DNA of 64,000 nt, from contig JAUYVH010000006.1 of NCBI GenBank assembly GCA_030715135.1, positions 125,804 to 189,803 of the forward strand, read 5' to 3'. Source of the stretch: Keguizhuia sedimenti (GTDB lineage: Bacteria > Pseudomonadota > Gammaproteobacteria > Burkholderiales > Burkholderiaceae_D). The notes under the pieces were generated by a model. That model was not told the origin of the DNA. It did not search any database and saw nothing but the letters and a program-made list of their open reading frames with translations. Made by a program: the position numbers and the translations under genes. Of this stretch, positions 1 to 11,354 are shown piece by piece (position 1 is the stretch's first letter; every line of letters begins with the position of its first letter).

Positions 1-1
1 C

Positions 2-505
2 CTGGTGTATTTCTCCGCCGGCATCAAGATTCTTGAAAGTGGAAGAAACGGAGCGTCCGGCAGATTTTTTGATTTCCTGCTGAACCCGATGATGCTGTCC
101 ATGCTCTTCGGGACCTTGTTTGCCGTCTTCCATATTGAAGTGCCTGCGACCTTGTTTCAACCGCTGAAACTGCTCGGTGAAACCAGTATTCCGCTGATGC
201 TTTTTGCACTTGGCGTCAGAATGCTGGACATTAATTTCAACAGCTGGCGCATCGGTTTGATCGGTGCAGCGGTATGTCCGCTCGCAGGCCTGTTGACTGC
301 GGCGCTTCTTGAAAACCTGATTGAGCTTACCGATATACAGCGCGCGCAAATGTACTTGTTCGCATCCTTGCCACCAGCCGTATTTTGTTTCGTGATGGCC
401 GAACGCTATCAGCAAGAGCCGAACAAAGTCGCTTCGATCGTCCTGCTGGGTAATCTGGCATCGCTGGTATTTGTTCCGCTCGGCCTATGGGCAGGAATGC
501 GCTGA
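2..505 (+). CDS. AEC-family permease (auxin efflux carrier type), 5'-truncated by window edge
   Basis: C-terminal about 167 residues of a membrane transporter; the reading frame is open to the first base, so the start lies outside the window. Several hydrophobic segments are visible, with the family-typical stretch GETSIPLMLFALGVRM followed by a last pair of helices ending LASLVFVPLGLWAGMR. AEC proteins export or exchange organic anions such as malate, or export auxin-like compounds, across the inner membrane; the substrate cannot be read from this fragment. It converges on acyP with only 19 nt between the two stop codons and no clear terminator. Confidence 0.8.
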   Translation: MVYFSAGIKILESGRNGASGRFFDFLLNPMMLSMLFGTLFAVFHIEVPATLFQPLKLLGETSIPLMLFALGVRMLDINFNSWRIGLIGAAVCPLAGLLTAALLENLIELTDIQRAQMYLFASLPPAVFCFVMAERYQQEPNKVASIVLLGNLASLVFVPLGLWAGMR

Positions 506-524
506 GCAAGATATCAAGGCATGG

Positions 525-842
525 CTATTCGGTGGGCAATACTTTAAACCCTGCTGACTCAAATGCGGAGTCCGGCACGTCATCAACGAGTACTTGGTCC
601 ACGCGTGCCAGACCAGGGCCTTGCCTGGTCCAGGCAATGATTGCTTCCAGTTCGTTCGCGCTTCCCTGTACCAATGCCTCGACAGTGCCATCAAGGCGGT
701 TCCTGACCCAACCGGATAAGCCTAGTTTTTGCGCTTTGCTAGCGAAGCCGGCGCGATAGCCAACGCCCTGCACACGCCCGGCAATCCGTAAATGCTTGGT
801 CATGATTGGCGTTTTCGTGCGCGCGCCGGGTATGTCGCTCAT
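525..842 (-). CDS. acyP: Acylphosphatase
   Basis: Small cytosolic enzyme that hydrolyses carboxyl-phosphate bonds of acylphosphates. The family signature GRVQGVGYR, containing the phosphate-binding Arg, and WVRN, containing the catalytic Asn, are both present. The start at 842 overlaps the uvrA stop as ATGA, which suggests translational coupling, and gives 105 aa. The usual family length of about 92 aa would fit the internal ATG at 803 ([13 protein letters not shown]) better. Neither start has a clear Shine-Dalgarno. The gene lies directly downstream of uvrA on the same strand and probably shares its mRNA. Confidence 0.88.
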   Translation of the reverse strand: MSDIPGARTKTPIMTKHLRIAGRVQGVGYRAGFASKAQKLGLSGWVRNRLDGTVEALVQGSANELEAIIAWTRQGPGLARVDQVLVDDVPDSAFESAGFKVLPTE

Positions 843-3688
843 TTTTTCAGAATTGGCGCCAGGTACTTGCCGGTGAAGCTGCGCGTGTTCTTGGCCAGGT
901 CTTCCGGCGTGCCGGCGCCGATGATTTGCCCGCCGCCCGCACCGCCTTCCGGTCCCAAATCAATCAGCCAGTCGGCAGTCTTGATCACATCGAGATTGTG
1001 CTCGATGATCACGACCGTATTGCCCTGGTCGCGCAGACGGTGTATCACTTTCAGCAACAAGTCGATGTCATGGAAGTGCAGACCGGTGGTCGGCTCGTCC
1101 AGGATATACAAGGTACGCCCGGTATCGCGCTTGGACAACTCCAGCGACAGTTTCACGCGTTGCGCTTCGCCGCCTGAAAGCGTAGTGGCGCTTTGCCCGA
1201 GGCGGATATAACCCAAGCCGACGTCAAGCAGGGTTTGCAGCTTGCGTGCGATGACCGGTACGGGTTTGAAGAAGGCATGCGCTTCTTCTACCGTCATATC
1301 CAGCACCTCATGGATATTCTTTCCCTTGTACTGCACTTCCAGCGTCTCACGGTTGTAGCGCTTGCCGTGGCAGACATCGCAGGGTACATAGACGTCGGGC
1401 AGGAAGTGCATTTCCACTTTCAATACGCCATCGCCCTGGCAGGCTTCGCAGCGTCCGCCTTTCACGTTGAAGGAAAAACGGCCGGCCGCATAACCGCGTT
1501 CCTTGGCAGTCGCCACGGTGGCGAACAGATCGCGTATCGGTGTGAATACACCGGTATAAGTGGCGGGATTGGAGCGCGGAGTGCGACCGATCGGTGCCTG
1601 ATCGACGGAGATGACCTTGTCGAAATGCTCCATGCCCGAAATCGATTCATGCGCTGCCGGCTCGGTATGAGAGCCGTACAGGTGGCGTGCTGCTGCATGG
1701 TAAAGCGTATCGTTGACCAGTGTTGATTTGCCTGAACCGGATACGCCGGTGACGCAGGTAAGCAGGCCGACCGGCAGGCTGAAGGTGACACTCTTCAGAT
1801 TATTTCCGGTCGCGCCGGAAATAATAAGCTGTTTTTTCGGATTGGCCGGCGTACGCTTCTTCGGCACCTTGATTGCCAGCGTGCCGTTCAGGTACTGCGC
1901 GGTCAGCGACTTCTTGTTCTTGATGATTTGCTCAAGCGAACCTTGCGCAATCACTTCGCCGCCATGCACGCCGGCGCCGATGCCCATGTCGACGATGAAG
2001 TCAGCGCAGCGGATCGCATCCTCGTCGTGTTCGACCACCAGCACGCTATTGCCAATGTCCCGCAAATGCTGAAGCGTGGCGATCAGGCGATCGTTGTCGC
2101 GCTGATGCAGGCCGATCGATGGTTCGTCCAGCACATACATTACGCCGGTCAATCCGGAGCCGATTTGCGAAGCCAGGCGGATACGCTGCGCTTCGCCGCC
2201 CGAGAGCGTGTCTGCGCTGCGTTCCAGCGACAAATAATCCAGTCCCACATTGTTCAGGAACTGCAGGCGCGAGACGATTTCCTTGATGATGCGGTCCGCG
2301 ATTTCTCTTTTTGCCCCCTTCAGCTTCAATTGTTGGAAGAATGAGAGGGTCTCGCGCAAGGGCGTCGCTGCTACTTCATAGATCGACCGTTGTTGCGCGC
2401 CGGTGCCGACTTTGACGTTGCGCGCTTCCACCCGCAGGCGTGTACCTTCGCATTCGGGACAGGCCTTTTCATTGATGAATTTGGCCAGTTCTTCCTTGAC
2501 TGCGATGGAGTCGGTTTCGCGGTAGCGACGCTGCAGATTGTTGACCACGCCTTCAAAGGTGTGCTCACGCACGACCGTGCGGCCGCGTTCATTGATGTAG
2601 GTAAACGGAATAGTCTGACGTCCCGAGCCGAACAGAATGACTCCCTGCGCTTTTTCCGGCAGTTGTTCGAAAGGCACATCCAGATCGAAGTCGTAATATG
2701 CGGCAATTGCCGTCAGCATCTGGAAATAAAACTGGTTGCGCCGGTCCCATCCCTTGATCGCTCCGGAGGCAAGCGAAAGATTAGGGAAGGCCACAATGCG
2801 CTTCGGATCGAAGAATTCGATATGGCCCAGGCCATCACATTCGGGGCAGGCGCCCATCGGATTGTTGAACGAAAACAGTCGCGGCTCCAGTTCCTGCAGC
2901 GAGTAGCCGCAAGTCGGACAGGCGAACTTGTTGGAATACAGGTGTTCGGTGCCATTATCCATTTCCAGCGCAATGGCGCGGCCTTCGGCCAAACGCAAGG
3001 CAGTTTCAAAGCTTTCCGCCAGGCGCTGCTTGATGTCGGCTTTGACTTTCACGCGATCGATGACGACATCGATCGTATGCTTTTCAGTCTTCTTCAACTT
3101 CGGAAGATCGTCCGCTTCATAGATCTTCGCGTTATGCGTGCCGGTCTGGATGCGGAAGCGCACGAAGCCCTGCGCCTGCATTTCCTCGAACAGGTCGACA
3201 TGTTCGCCCTTGCGGTTGGCTACGACAGGCGCCAGGATCATCAGCTTGGTATCTTCCGGCATGGCCAGCACCGCATCGACCATTTGCGATACCGATTGCG
3301 CCGCCAGCGGATTTTCCGGATGTTGCGGGCAGTAAGGTGTGCCTACACGCGCATAGAGCAGGCGCAGGTAATCGTGGATTTCGGTCACGGTGCCGACGGT
3401 TGAGCGCGGATTGTGTGACGTGGCTTTCTGTTCGATCGAGATGGCGGGGGACAAACCTTCGATCAGGTCGACATCCGGTTTTTCCATCAGTTGCAGGAAT
3501 TGGCGCGCATAAGCGGATAGCGACTCAACATAGCGCCGTTGTCCTTCTGCGTACAAGGTATCGAATGCCAGCGATGATTTGCCTGAGCCGGACAAGCCGG
3601 TAATCACGATCAATTGGTTGCGCGGCAAATCAAGGTTAATGTTCTTGAGATTGTGCGTGCGCGCACCGCGGATGCGAATTTCTTCCAT
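839..3688 (-). CDS. uvrA: Excinuclease ABC subunit A
   Basis: Damage-recognition ATPase of nucleotide excision repair; the dimer loads UvrB at DNA lesions. At 949 aa it is full length. It shows two ABC modules, each with a Walker A (GLSGSGKSS near residue 31 and GVSGSGKST near 640) and an LSGGEAQR signature. There are two Cys4 zinc-binding motifs: CPTCGY...CPECDG, and CEACQGDG...CDVCHGK in the C-terminal half. I saw no convincing LexA box in the 112 nt shared with the divergent MFS gene, so SOS control is not supported by eye. Confidence 0.98.
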   Translation of the reverse strand: MEEIRIRGARTHNLKNINLDLPRNQLIVITGLSGSGKSSLAFDTLYAEGQRRYVESLSAYARQFLQLMEKPDVDLIEGLSPAISIEQKATSHNPRSTVGTVTEIHDYLRLLYARVGTPYCPQHPENPLAAQSVSQMVDAVLAMPEDTKLMILAPVVANRKGEHVDLFEEMQAQGFVRFRIQTGTHNAKIYEADDLPKLKKTEKHTIDVVIDRVKVKADIKQRLAESFETALRLAEGRAIALEMDNGTEHLYSNKFACPTCGYSLQELEPRLFSFNNPMGACPECDGLGHIEFFDPKRIVAFPNLSLASGAIKGWDRRNQFYFQMLTAIAAYYDFDLDVPFEQLPEKAQGVILFGSGRQTIPFTYINERGRTVVREHTFEGVVNNLQRRYRETDSIAVKEELAKFINEKACPECEGTRLRVEARNVKVGTGAQQRSIYEVAATPLRETLSFFQQLKLKGAKREIADRIIKEIVSRLQFLNNVGLDYLSLERSADTLSGGEAQRIRLASQIGSGLTGVMYVLDEPSIGLHQRDNDRLIATLQHLRDIGNSVLVVEHDEDAIRCADFIVDMGIGAGVHGGEVIAQGSLEQIIKNKKSLTAQYLNGTLAIKVPKKRTPANPKKQLIISGATGNNLKSVTFSLPVGLLTCVTGVSGSGKSTLVNDTLYHAAARHLYGSHTEPAAHESISGMEHFDKVISVDQAPIGRTPRSNPATYTGVFTPIRDLFATVATAKERGYAAGRFSFNVKGGRCEACQGDGVLKVEMHFLPDVYVPCDVCHGKRYNRETLEVQYKGKNIHEVLDMTVEEAHAFFKPVPVIARKLQTLLDVGLGYIRLGQSATTLSGGEAQRVKLSLELSKRDTGRTLYILDEPTTGLHFHDIDLLLKVIHRLRDQGNTVVIIEHNLDVIKTADWLIDLGPEGGAGGGQIIGAGTPEDLAKNTRSFTGKYLAPILKK

Positions 3689-3780
3689 GAATACTTTCAG
3701 CGTAATTTTTACGAGCTATAACTTTTGTTGGCGTATAGCAGGTTAAAACGGGTCAACCTGATACTATAACGGGTTTTGAA

Positions 3781-3793
3781 CCTGACCGTCAGG
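3781..3793. promoter_or_regulatory. Near-perfect palindrome in the uvrA/MFS divergent region
   Basis: CCTGACCGTCAGG is a 6-bp inverted repeat around one central base, 26 nt upstream of the preferred MFS start. A TATAAC hexamer with a TTAAAA 16 nt upstream of it lies just before, so the palindrome sits near the expected start of MFS transcription. It could be an operator for an unknown regulator or a small RNA hairpin. The sequence alone does not separate these. Confidence 0.35.
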
Positions 3794-3818
3794 GTCGGGT
3801 TTGTCTGTTTTCCCTTAT

Positions 3819-5051
3819 ATGTCTGACTCCGTTACCACTAATGCAAGTTCTGGCATGACGCGTACCGAAATTCGCGCCAGTCTGTCGCTGGCGTCGATTT
3901 TCGCGTTGCGTATGCTCGGGCTTTTCTTGATCCTCCCGGTATTTGCAGTCCATGCAACCTCCTTTCCTGGCGGCGATAACACGACCTTGGTAGGAATTGC
4001 TTTGGGGATTTACGGACTTACACAGGCGTTCGGGCAAATTCCGCTTGGCATGGCATCGGACCGCTTCGGCCGTAAGCGAATTATTGTGATCGGTCTGCTA
4101 TTGTTTGCAATCGGATCATTTATTGCCGCAGCGGCGCCGAATATCATCTGGGTGATCGTCGGCCGCGCAGTGCAGGGGGCAGGGGCAATCTCGGCAGCGG
4201 TCACAGCCTTTATTGCGGATAGCACCCGCGAAGAGCATCGCACTAAGGCAATGGCCATGGTCGGCGCATCGATCGGCTTGACCTTCGCCGTCTCGCTGAT
4301 CGCCGCACCGGTTCTATATGCCCTGATCGGAATGGGCGGCATGTTTGCGCTGGTTGGGATCTTGTCCTTGCTGGCGATTCTGGTCGTGCTGTTTGTCGTT
4401 CCGGCTGCGCCACCTTTACCCGCGCAACGCGTAGGTTTGGCGGAAATCCTGCGTAATCTTGAACTGATGCGTCTGAATTTCGGCGTCTTTGCCTTGCATT
4501 TCATTCAAATGGCGATGTTCGTGGTCGTGCCGACGGCGCTGGTCAGCAGCGCCGGCATGCCGGTTGCCGATCACTGGAAAATCTATTTGCCTGTGGTCCT
4601 GCTTTCGTTCGTGCTGATGCTGCCGCCGATTTTCATCGGCGAAAAGCGTGGCAAGATGAAGCAGGTGTTCGTTGGCGCAATTTGTCTCTTATTGTTGGTA
4701 CAAATCGGCATGTGGGGCGTGATTGCACAGCCCGGCAACAGTATGTTCGCGTTAGTCGGTTTGCTGCTGGCCTTTTTTGTTGCATTTAATATCTTGGAGG
4801 CAAGCCAGCCTTCACTCGTGTCCAGAATTGCGCCTGCAGCGGCGCGTGGATCCGCGATGGGAGTCTACAATACTCTGCAAGCACTTGGATTATTTTGCGG
4901 TGCGGCAGCGGCAGGATGGTTGACGCAGCATTTTGGTGCATCTCTCATATTTATTGTCGCAAGTATATTAAGCATTGCCTGGCTTATAATTGCGCTCAAT
5001 ATGCGTAACTTACCGCGCCGTGGCGCCGCCCAGCAGCCAGCCGGCATTTAA
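3819..5051 (+). CDS. MFS transporter (YajR-like drug/solute exporter family)
   Basis: Inner-membrane major facilitator of about 410 aa with roughly 12 hydrophobic segments. After helix 2 there is a loop of MFS motif A type ([16 protein letters not shown]), and the N-terminal segment [18 protein letters not shown] is typical of the YajR group. It lacks the extra C-terminal soluble domain of E. coli YajR. I chose the ATG at 3819 (MSDSVTTN) over an upstream TTG at 3801. It is followed 11 nt later by ssb. In Burkholderiales this uvrA-MFS-ssb neighbourhood is common. Substrate unknown. Confidence 0.88.
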   Translation: MSDSVTTNASSGMTRTEIRASLSLASIFALRMLGLFLILPVFAVHATSFPGGDNTTLVGIALGIYGLTQAFGQIPLGMASDRFGRKRIIVIGLLLFAIGSFIAAAAPNIIWVIVGRAVQGAGAISAAVTAFIADSTREEHRTKAMAMVGASIGLTFAVSLIAAPVLYALIGMGGMFALVGILSLLAILVVLFVVPAAPPLPAQRVGLAEILRNLELMRLNFGVFALHFIQMAMFVVVPTALVSSAGMPVADHWKIYLPVVLLSFVLMLPPIFIGEKRGKMKQVFVGAICLLLLVQIGMWGVIAQPGNSMFALVGLLLAFFVAFNILEASQPSLVSRIAPAAARGSAMGVYNTLQALGLFCGAAAAGWLTQHFGASLIFIVASILSIAWLIIALNMRNLPRRGAAQQPAGI

Positions 5052-5062
5052 AGGAGAAAGAC

Positions 5063-5533
5063 ATGGCATCGATTAACAAAGTCATTATTGTGGGAAATCT
5101 GGGGCGCGATCCGGAAACCCGTTATATGCCCAGCGGCGATGCGATGACCAATATTGCCATCGCCACAACCGACAAATGGAAAGACAAGGCTTCCGGCGAG
5201 CAAAAGGAAGCGACCGAATGGCATCGCGTAGCCATGTTCGGGAAGCTTGCTGAAATTGCCGGCCAATACCTGAAAAAAGGCTCGCAGGTATATATCGAAG
5301 GCAAGCTGCGTACCCGCAAATGGCAGGACAAGGACGGCGTGGAAAAATACACCACAGAAATTATCGCGGACACCATGCAGATGCTTGGCAGCCGTCAGGG
5401 AATGGGTGGGGGCGCTTCAATGGATGAAGGTTACAGCCCGGCTCCGGCTGCACGGCAAAACTCCGGAGCCGCCCGTCCGGCCGCCAAACCGGCGCCAAAT
5501 TTCTCGGATATGGATGACGATATTCCATTCTGA
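5063..5533 (+). CDS. ssb: Single-stranded DNA-binding protein
   Basis: OB-fold protein that coats single-stranded DNA and recruits replication and repair factors. Residues 1-110 form the OB fold, starting [19 protein letters not shown] flexible Gly/Pro/Ala-rich linker follows, and the protein ends in the acidic tail DMDDDIPF that docks partner proteins. 156 aa is normal for the family. An AGGAG Shine-Dalgarno lies 8 nt before the ATG. It sits divergent from uvrA across the MFS gene, a frequent ssb/uvrA arrangement. Confidence 0.97.
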   Translation: MASINKVIIVGNLGRDPETRYMPSGDAMTNIAIATTDKWKDKASGEQKEATEWHRVAMFGKLAEIAGQYLKKGSQVYIEGKLRTRKWQDKDGVEKYTTEIIADTMQMLGSRQGMGGGASMDEGYSPAPAARQNSGAARPAAKPAPNFSDMDDDIPF

Positions 5534-5627
5534 GGTGACTAAACCGTCACGCTTCGTACTTTCCCGGTGTTGTATAAGTGCGAAGAGCTGCTCCTAGCTA
5601 ATATCAATGTTAGAAATGTAGTCTTTG

Positions 5628-5663
5628 CGGTTCTGCTTTCGCGCATGACGACAAGCAGAACCG
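5628..5663. repeat. 11-bp perfect inverted repeat upstream of the RAYT transposase
   Basis: CGGTTCTGCTT (5628-5638) and AAGCAGAACCG (5653-5663) flank a 14-nt spacer. The hairpin lies between ssb and the transposase, 54 nt before its ATG. There is no T-run behind it, so it is a poor intrinsic terminator for ssb. A hairpin of this size beside a REP-associated transposase could be a REP-like element recognised by it. Confidence 0.6.
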
Positions 5664-5717
5664 ATCCGGGTTCAAGGCGCAATTCCGTTCATGAAAAACA
5701 GTTTTGCTGAGTGAATT

Positions 5718-6446
5718 ATGGCCCGTCTTGCTCGACTCGTCGTTCCCCATTATCCCCATCATGTAATACAGCGCGGCAATGACCAGCAACTTGTCTTTCG
5801 GGATGAGGAGGATTACGGAATTTTTCTGAAATGGCTGCGTGAAGCAGCGCGCCGCTTCAAGGTCTCGGTGCATGCCTATGTGCTGATGCCTAACCATTTT
5901 CATTTATTGGCTACGCCCGTTGACGACACCGGTCTGGCGCGGATGATGCAATGGGTAGGACGTTATTACGTTCCGTACTTCAATCATAAATACCAGCGTG
6001 CCGGGACTTTGTGGCAGGGACGATACCGGACCACGCTTATTGATCCTGCACGTTATTTCTTGGCTTGCTCGCGCTATATCGAACTTAATCCCGTCCGCGC
6101 GGAATTGGTTGGAACTGCCGACCATTACCCATGGTCCAGCTGCGCCCACCATGTCGGTATTAAGTCTGATCCGCTAGTGACGGATCATGCCTTGTATTGG
6201 GCGTTGGGGAATACGCCATTCGAGCGCGAGGCAGCGTACCGCGAATTACTGAGTCATTCGTTGAAGAGCGAGGAAATTCAGGCGATTCGCAGTGCAACCA
6301 ATAAGGGATGGATATTGGGAACAGAACAATTCAAACAAAATATCGCGAAGCAAACTTCCCGCCGTCTCAGCCCGGTTAAAAGGGGCAGACCAAAGAAATC
6401 AAAGGAAGAAAAGCGGACTGATTTGGTAAATAATCAAGCCACATAA
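5718..6446 (+). CDS. REP-associated tyrosine transposase (RAYT, Y1_Tnp family)
   Basis: Single-strand HUH-type transposase relative, 242 aa. The Y1_Tnp fold starts at MARLARLVVPHYPHHVIQRG. The metal-binding HUH motif is seen as PNHFHLL (near residue 58), and the catalytic-Tyr region as GTLWQGRYRTTLI (near residue 100). The C-terminal tail is basic (RRLSPVKRGRPKKSK) and may bind DNA. RAYTs are usually single-copy, domesticated relatives of the IS200/IS605 transposase linked to dispersed REP hairpins. No IS ends or accessory gene are present. It interrupts an otherwise housekeeping stretch between ssb and gltB. Confidence 0.9.
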   Translation: MARLARLVVPHYPHHVIQRGNDQQLVFRDEEDYGIFLKWLREAARRFKVSVHAYVLMPNHFHLLATPVDDTGLARMMQWVGRYYVPYFNHKYQRAGTLWQGRYRTTLIDPARYFLACSRYIELNPVRAELVGTADHYPWSSCAHHVGIKSDPLVTDHALYWALGNTPFEREAAYRELLSHSLKSEEIQAIRSATNKGWILGTEQFKQNIAKQTSRRLSPVKRGRPKKSKEEKRTDLVNNQAT

Positions 6447-6455
6447 TATTCTTTG

Positions 6456-6523
6456 CTCTGTCCCTAATAATTATTTTGCACCATTGGGGTGCTTATTAAT
6501 GTAACTCCGACCCTAATTATTTA
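6456..6523. repeat. Imperfect direct repeat plus small hairpin downstream of RAYT
   Basis: Two related motifs, CTCTGTCCCTAATAATTATT (6456-6475) and CTCCGACCCTAATTATTTA (6505-6523), flank a short hairpin GCACC-attgg-GGTGC (6478-6492). They lie between the RAYT stop and the gltB start. They may mark the right boundary of the inserted RAYT unit or form a weak terminator. Confidence 0.4.
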
Positions 6524-6589
6524 GGTTGAACTATCTATTGCGTTGCACTATTCTTCCATTTTGCTTACGAAGAGCAGTGGAGATTTATT

Positions 6590-9500
6590 ATGCATGCGCA
6601 AGGCCTATACGATCCTGCAAATGAGCATGACGCCTGCGGCGTCGGTTTTGTCGCCCATATCAAAGGTAAAAAAAGCCATTCCATTATTGAGCAGGGTCTG
6701 CAGATCCTGAAAAACATTGACCATCGCGGTGCGGTAGGCGCCGACAAGCTGATGGGCGACGGCGCGGGAATATTGATCCAGATTCCGGATCAATATTACC
6801 GCGAGGAAATGGCTAAGCAGGGCGTAAATCTACCGCCGCCCGGCGAATATGGCGTTGGCATGATTTTCCTGCCTAAAGAACACGCCTCGCGTCTGGCCTG
6901 CGAGCAGGAAATCGAGCGATCCGTGCGCGCCGAAGGTCAAGTCGTACTGGGCTGGCGCGACGTACCGGTCGATGTCGACATGCCGATGTCGCCGACCGTA
7001 CGCGACAAGGAACCGGTCATTCGCCAGATCTTCATCGGCCGCGGCCAGGATGTCATGGTGACCGATGCGCTCGAGCGCAAGCTGTATGTCATCCGCAAAT
7101 CTTCTGGTCACGCAATCCAGGCGCTTAACCTCATCCACGGCAAGGAATTCTTCGTGCCTTCGATGTCGGCACGCACCGTGGTGTACAAGGGCCTGTTGCT
7201 GGCAGACCAAGTCGGTGTTTACTATAAAGACTTGCAAGACCCGCGCTGCATCTCCGCGTTGGCGCTGGTGCACCAGCGTTTCTCCACCAATACTTTCCCC
7301 GAGTGGCCGCTGGCCCATCCGTACCGCCTGCTCGCGCATAACGGCGAAATCAACACGGTCAAGGGTAACTTCAACTGGATGCGCGCGCGCGAAGGCGTGA
7401 TGAAGTCGGCCGTCTTGGGCGACGACCTGAAAAAGTTGTTCCCGCTGATTTACGAAGGCCAGTCGGACACCGCCTGCTTCGACAATGCATTGGAATTGCT
7501 GGTCATGGCCGGCTATCCGATCGCGCAAGCGATGATGATGATGATTCCGGAAGCCTGGGAAAACCATACGCTGATGGATGACAATCGCCGGGCATTCTAT
7601 GAATACCATGCCGCGATGATGGAGCCTTGGGACGGCCCGGCAGCGATGGCTTTCACCGACGGCCGCCACATCGGCGGCACACTGGATCGCAATGGCTTGC
7701 GTCCTGCGCGCTACATCGTGACCGACGACGACCTGGTCGTGATGGCGTCCGAATCCGGCGTCTTGCCGATTCCCGAATCCAAGATCATCCAAAAATGGCG
7801 TCTGCAGCCGGGCAAGATGTTCCTAATCGACCTCGACGCGGGCCGCATCATCGACGACAAGGAACTGAAGGACACCTTCGCCAATGCCAAACCGTACAAG
7901 CAGTGGATTGAATCGGTGCGCATCAAGCTCGACGAGTTGAAGGGTCAAGCAGAAGAAGCAAAGCAAACCCTGCCTTTGCTCGATCGCCAGCAAGTGTTCG
8001 GTTATACCCAGGAAGACATGAAATTCCTGATGTCGCCAATGGCCGTTGCAGGCGAAGAAGCGACCGGTTCCATGGGCAATGACTCGCCCTTGGCGGTCAT
8101 GTCCAACAAGAACAAGCCGCTGTACAACTACTTCAAGCAATTGTTCGCGCAAGTGACCAATCCGCCGATCGACCCGATCCGCGAAGCAATGGTCATGTCG
8201 CTGGTGTCCTTCATCGGTCCGAAGCCGAACCTGCTGGATACCAACAATATCAATCCGCCGATGCGCCTGGAAGTGGCGCAGCCGATTCTGGATTATGCCG
8301 ACATTACCAAGCTGCGCAATATCGGCGCCTACACTGGTGGAAAGTTCAAGTCATACGAGCTTGATATCTGCTATCCGGTCGGCTGGGGCAAGGAAGGCGT
8401 CGAAGCGCGTCTGGCATCGCTGTGCGCCGAAGCGGTCGATGCGGTCAAATCCGGCCACAACATCCTGATCGTGTCCGACCGCAAGGTCAATGCGGAAAAT
8501 ATCGCGATTCCCGCCTTGCTGGCAACGTCCGCTATCCATTTGCATCTGGTCAGCAAGGGCTTGCGCACTTCGACCGGCTTGGTAGTCGAAACCGGATCCG
8601 CGCGCGAAACGCACCACTTTGCGCTGCTGGCCGGCTATGGAGCCGAAGCCATCCATCCCTACCTTGCGATGGATACCCTGTCCGACATGGCCAAGGGCTT
8701 GCCAGGCGAATTGTCGGCGGAAAAGGCAATCTACAATTTCCAGAAAGCAGTCGGCAAGGGCTTGATGAAAGTGATGTCCAAGATGGGCATCTCGACCTAC
8801 ATGTCGTACTGCGGCGCGCAGATTTTCGAAGCCATCGGTCTGAACAAGGCGCTGGTCGACAAGTATTTCCGCGGCACGGCGTCCAACGTCGAAGGCATCG
8901 GCATTTTCGAAGTCGCCGAAGAAGCGCTGCGCTTGCACAAGTTGGCATTCAGCAACGATCCTCTGCTGGTCAACGCGCTCGATCCGGGCGGCGAATACGC
9001 GTACCGTGTGCGCGGTGAAGATCATATGTGGACGCCGGATGCAATCGCCAAGCTGCAGCATTCGACTCGCGCCAACAATTACAACACCTACAAGGAATAC
9101 GCGCAGATCATCAACGATCAATCCAAGCGTCACATGACGCTGCGCGGCCTGTTCGAGTTCAAGATCGACCCAAGCAAGGCCATTCCGCTGGACGAAGTCG
9201 AATCGGCCAAGGAAATCGTCAAGCGTTTCGCCACCGGCGCGATGTCGCTCGGATCGATTTCGACCGAAGCGCATTCCACGCTGGCAATTGCAATGAATCG
9301 CATCGGCGGCAAATCGAACACTGGCGAAGGCGGCGAAGATGAAATCCGCTATCGCCAAGAACTGAAAGGCATCCCGATCAAGACGGGCGAAACCTTAGCC
9401 TCGATCATCGGCACCAGCCGTGTTGAAGCCGATATTCCGCTGATGGAAGGCGATTCGCTGCGTTCCAAGATCAAGCAGGTCGCATCCGGCCGTTTTGGCG

Positions 9501-11275
9501 TCACCACCGAATACCTGACCTCGGCCGACCAAATCCAGATCAAGATGGCGCAGGGCGCCAAGCCGGGTGAAGGCGGTCAGTTGCCGGGCGGCAAGGTGTC
9601 CGAGTACATCGCCAAATTGCGTTTCTCGGTGCCGGGCGTGGGCTTGATTTCGCCACCGCCGCACCACGACATTTATTCGATCGAAGACCTGGCGCAATTG
9701 ATTCACGATCTGAAGAACGTGAATCCGAAAGCCGATATCTCGGTCAAGCTGGTGTCCGAAGTCGGTGTCGGCACGATTGCCGCGGGCGTGTCCAAAGCCA
9801 AGGCGGACCATATCGTAATCGCCGGCCATGACGGCGGTACCGGCGCATCGCCGTTGTCGTCCATCAAGCATGCCGGCAGCCCATGGGAACTCGGCCTGGC
9901 GGAAACGCAGCAAACCCTGGTGCTGAACCGCTTGCGCAGCCGCGTGCGCGTGCAAACCGACGGCCAGATCAAGACCGGCCGCGACGTCGTGATCGGCGCG
10001 CTGCTGGGTGCGGATGAATTCGGTTTCTCGACCGCTCCGCTGGTTGTCGAGGGCTGCATCATGATGCGCAAATGCCATCTGAATACGTGCCCGGTTGGTG
10101 TCGCAACACAGGATCCGGTCTTGCGCGCGAAATTCGCCGGCAAACCCGAGCATGTGGTGAACTACTTCTTCTTCGTCGCGGAAGAAGCGCGTCAGATCAT
10201 GGCGCAACTCGGTATCCGCAAGTTTGACGAGCTGATCGGCCGCTCTGATTTGCTGGACAAGGCCAAGGCGATCACGCACTGGAAGGCGAAGGGGCTGGAC
10301 TTCTCCAAGATCTTCTATCAGCCTGAAGTGTCTGCCGACGAACCTCGTTTCCATGTCGAAACCCAGGACCACGGCCTGGACAAAGCGCTCGACCACAAGC
10401 TGATCGCGCAAGCGAAAGCGGCAATCGAAAAGGGCGAGAAGGTGTCGTTCATTTCTTCGGTGAAGAACGTCAACCGCACTATCGGCGCGATGCTGTCCGG
10501 TGAAGTGGCAAAGAAATACGGCCATGAAGGCTTGCCTGACGACACGATCCATATCCAGCTGCAAGGCACGGCGGGCCAGTCGGCCGGCGCCTTCCTCGCG
10601 CACGGCATCACGCTGGACCTGGTCGGCGAAGGCAACGACTATGTCGGCAAGGGCTTGTCGGGCGGCCGCATTATCGTGCGCCCGAACACAGAGTTCCGTG
10701 GCCGCGCGGTGGAAAATATCATCGCTGGCAATACGCTCCTGTACGGTGCAGTCGGCGGCGAAGCTTACTTTAATGGCGTGGCTGGTGAGCGTTTTGCCGT
10801 ACGTAACTCCGGTGCCATCACGGTTGTGGAAGGTACGGGCGACCACGGCTGCGAATACATGACCGGTGGAACGGTAGTGGTACTGGGCAGTACCGGACGC
10901 AACTTCGCGGCCGGCATGTCGGGTGGCATCGCCTATGTCTATGATCCGGACGGCGATTTCGAGCAGAAATGCAATATGGCGATGGTCGCGCTGGAGCCGG
11001 TGATGAGTAATGCCGAGCAAGAGTCCAAAGTGGATAGGGCGATCTGGCATGCGACGATACGCGGCGGCGAACAGCAAACCGACGAAGTCATTCTGAAGAA
11101 TCTGATCGAGCGTCACTTCAAGTACACCGGCAGCACGCGTGCCCGCATGCTGCTGGATGACTGGACGACATCGCGCAGCAAATTCGTCAAGGTCTTCCCG
11201 ACCGAATACAAGCGTGCACTGGGTGAACTGGCCGCCAAGGCTGCCAAGCAGCCAAAAGAAAAAGTCGCAGCTTAA
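6590..11275 (+). CDS. gltB: Glutamate synthase (NADPH) large chain
   Basis: Makes two glutamates from glutamine and 2-oxoglutarate, the second half of the GS-GOGAT ammonia assimilation route. At 1561 aa it is full length. The order is a class-II amidotransferase domain whose nucleophile is Cys16 after removal of a short propeptide ([14 protein letters not shown]), a central domain, an FMN-binding synthase domain with the 3Fe-4S cysteines at [16 protein letters not shown] (near residue 1160), and a C-terminal GXGXG helix domain. A GGAG lies 9 nt before the ATG. gltD follows 79 nt later. Confidence 0.98.
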   Translation: MHAQGLYDPANEHDACGVGFVAHIKGKKSHSIIEQGLQILKNIDHRGAVGADKLMGDGAGILIQIPDQYYREEMAKQGVNLPPPGEYGVGMIFLPKEHASRLACEQEIERSVRAEGQVVLGWRDVPVDVDMPMSPTVRDKEPVIRQIFIGRGQDVMVTDALERKLYVIRKSSGHAIQALNLIHGKEFFVPSMSARTVVYKGLLLADQVGVYYKDLQDPRCISALALVHQRFSTNTFPEWPLAHPYRLLAHNGEINTVKGNFNWMRAREGVMKSAVLGDDLKKLFPLIYEGQSDTACFDNALELLVMAGYPIAQAMMMMIPEAWENHTLMDDNRRAFYEYHAAMMEPWDGPAAMAFTDGRHIGGTLDRNGLRPARYIVTDDDLVVMASESGVLPIPESKIIQKWRLQPGKMFLIDLDAGRIIDDKELKDTFANAKPYKQWIESVRIKLDELKGQAEEAKQTLPLLDRQQVFGYTQEDMKFLMSPMAVAGEEATGSMGNDSPLAVMSNKNKPLYNYFKQLFAQVTNPPIDPIREAMVMSLVSFIGPKPNLLDTNNINPPMRLEVAQPILDYADITKLRNIGAYTGGKFKSYELDICYPVGWGKEGVEARLASLCAEAVDAVKSGHNILIVSDRKVNAENIAIPALLATSAIHLHLVSKGLRTSTGLVVETGSARETHHFALLAGYGAEAIHPYLAMDTLSDMAKGLPGELSAEKAIYNFQKAVGKGLMKVMSKMGISTYMSYCGAQIFEAIGLNKALVDKYFRGTASNVEGIGIFEVAEEALRLHKLAFSNDPLLVNALDPGGEYAYRVRGEDHMWTPDAIAKLQHSTRANNYNTYKEYAQIINDQSKRHMTLRGLFEFKIDPSKAIPLDEVESAKEIVKRFATGAMSLGSISTEAHSTLAIAMNRIGGKSNTGEGGEDEIRYRQELKGIPIKTGETLASIIGTSRVEADIPLMEGDSLRSKIKQVASGRFGVTTEYLTSADQIQIKMAQGAKPGEGGQLPGGKVSEYIAKLRFSVPGVGLISPPPHHDIYSIEDLAQLIHDLKNVNPKADISVKLVSEVGVGTIAAGVSKAKADHIVIAGHDGGTGASPLSSIKHAGSPWELGLAETQQTLVLNRLRSRVRVQTDGQIKTGRDVVIGALLGADEFGFSTAPLVVEGCIMMRKCHLNTCPVGVATQDPVLRAKFAGKPEHVVNYFFFVAEEARQIMAQLGIRKFDELIGRSDLLDKAKAITHWKAKGLDFSKIFYQPEVSADEPRFHVETQDHGLDKALDHKLIAQAKAAIEKGEKVSFISSVKNVNRTIGAMLSGEVAKKYGHEGLPDDTIHIQLQGTAGQSAGAFLAHGITLDLVGEGNDYVGKGLSGGRIIVRPNTEFRGRAVENIIAGNTLLYGAVGGEAYFNGVAGERFAVRNSGAITVVEGTGDHGCEYMTGGTVVVLGSTGRNFAAGMSGGIAYVYDPDGDFEQKCNMAMVALEPVMSNAEQESKVDRAIWHATIRGGEQQTDEVILKNLIERHFKYTGSTRARMLLDDWTTSRSKFVKVFPTEYKRALGELAAKAAKQPKEKVAA

Positions 11276-11297
11276 CAATTAACAAAATCGACCGTTC

Positions 11298-11324
11298 GCG
11301 CAGGCTGGCACTCCCGGCCTGCGC
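11298..11324 (+). other. Hairpin in the gltB-gltD intergenic region
   Basis: GCGCAGGC (11298-11305) pairs with GCCTGCGC (11317-11324) across an 11-nt loop. No T-run follows. It may act as an mRNA processing or stability element that sets the gltB:gltD ratio rather than as a terminator. Confidence 0.55.
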
Positions 11325-11354
11325 AATACTGCGGTCAAGAGGGTGAGTGAAAAA

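Noticed and set aside
2390..3403. 337-codon plus-strand open frame opposite uvrA
   Set aside because: Shadow frame of uvrA; no domain and no start signals.
6447..6589. Possible riboswitch or glutamine-type RNA upstream of gltB
   Set aside because: Only short AT-rich repeats and one 5-bp hairpin are present; no multi-stem structure or known motif was recognised.
9395..11278. 627-codon minus-strand open frame opposite gltB
   Set aside because: It is the mirror of a real gene: gltB is unmistakable on the plus strand, the minus translation is His/Asp/Arg-rich shadow sequence with no recognisable domain, and there is no ribosome site.
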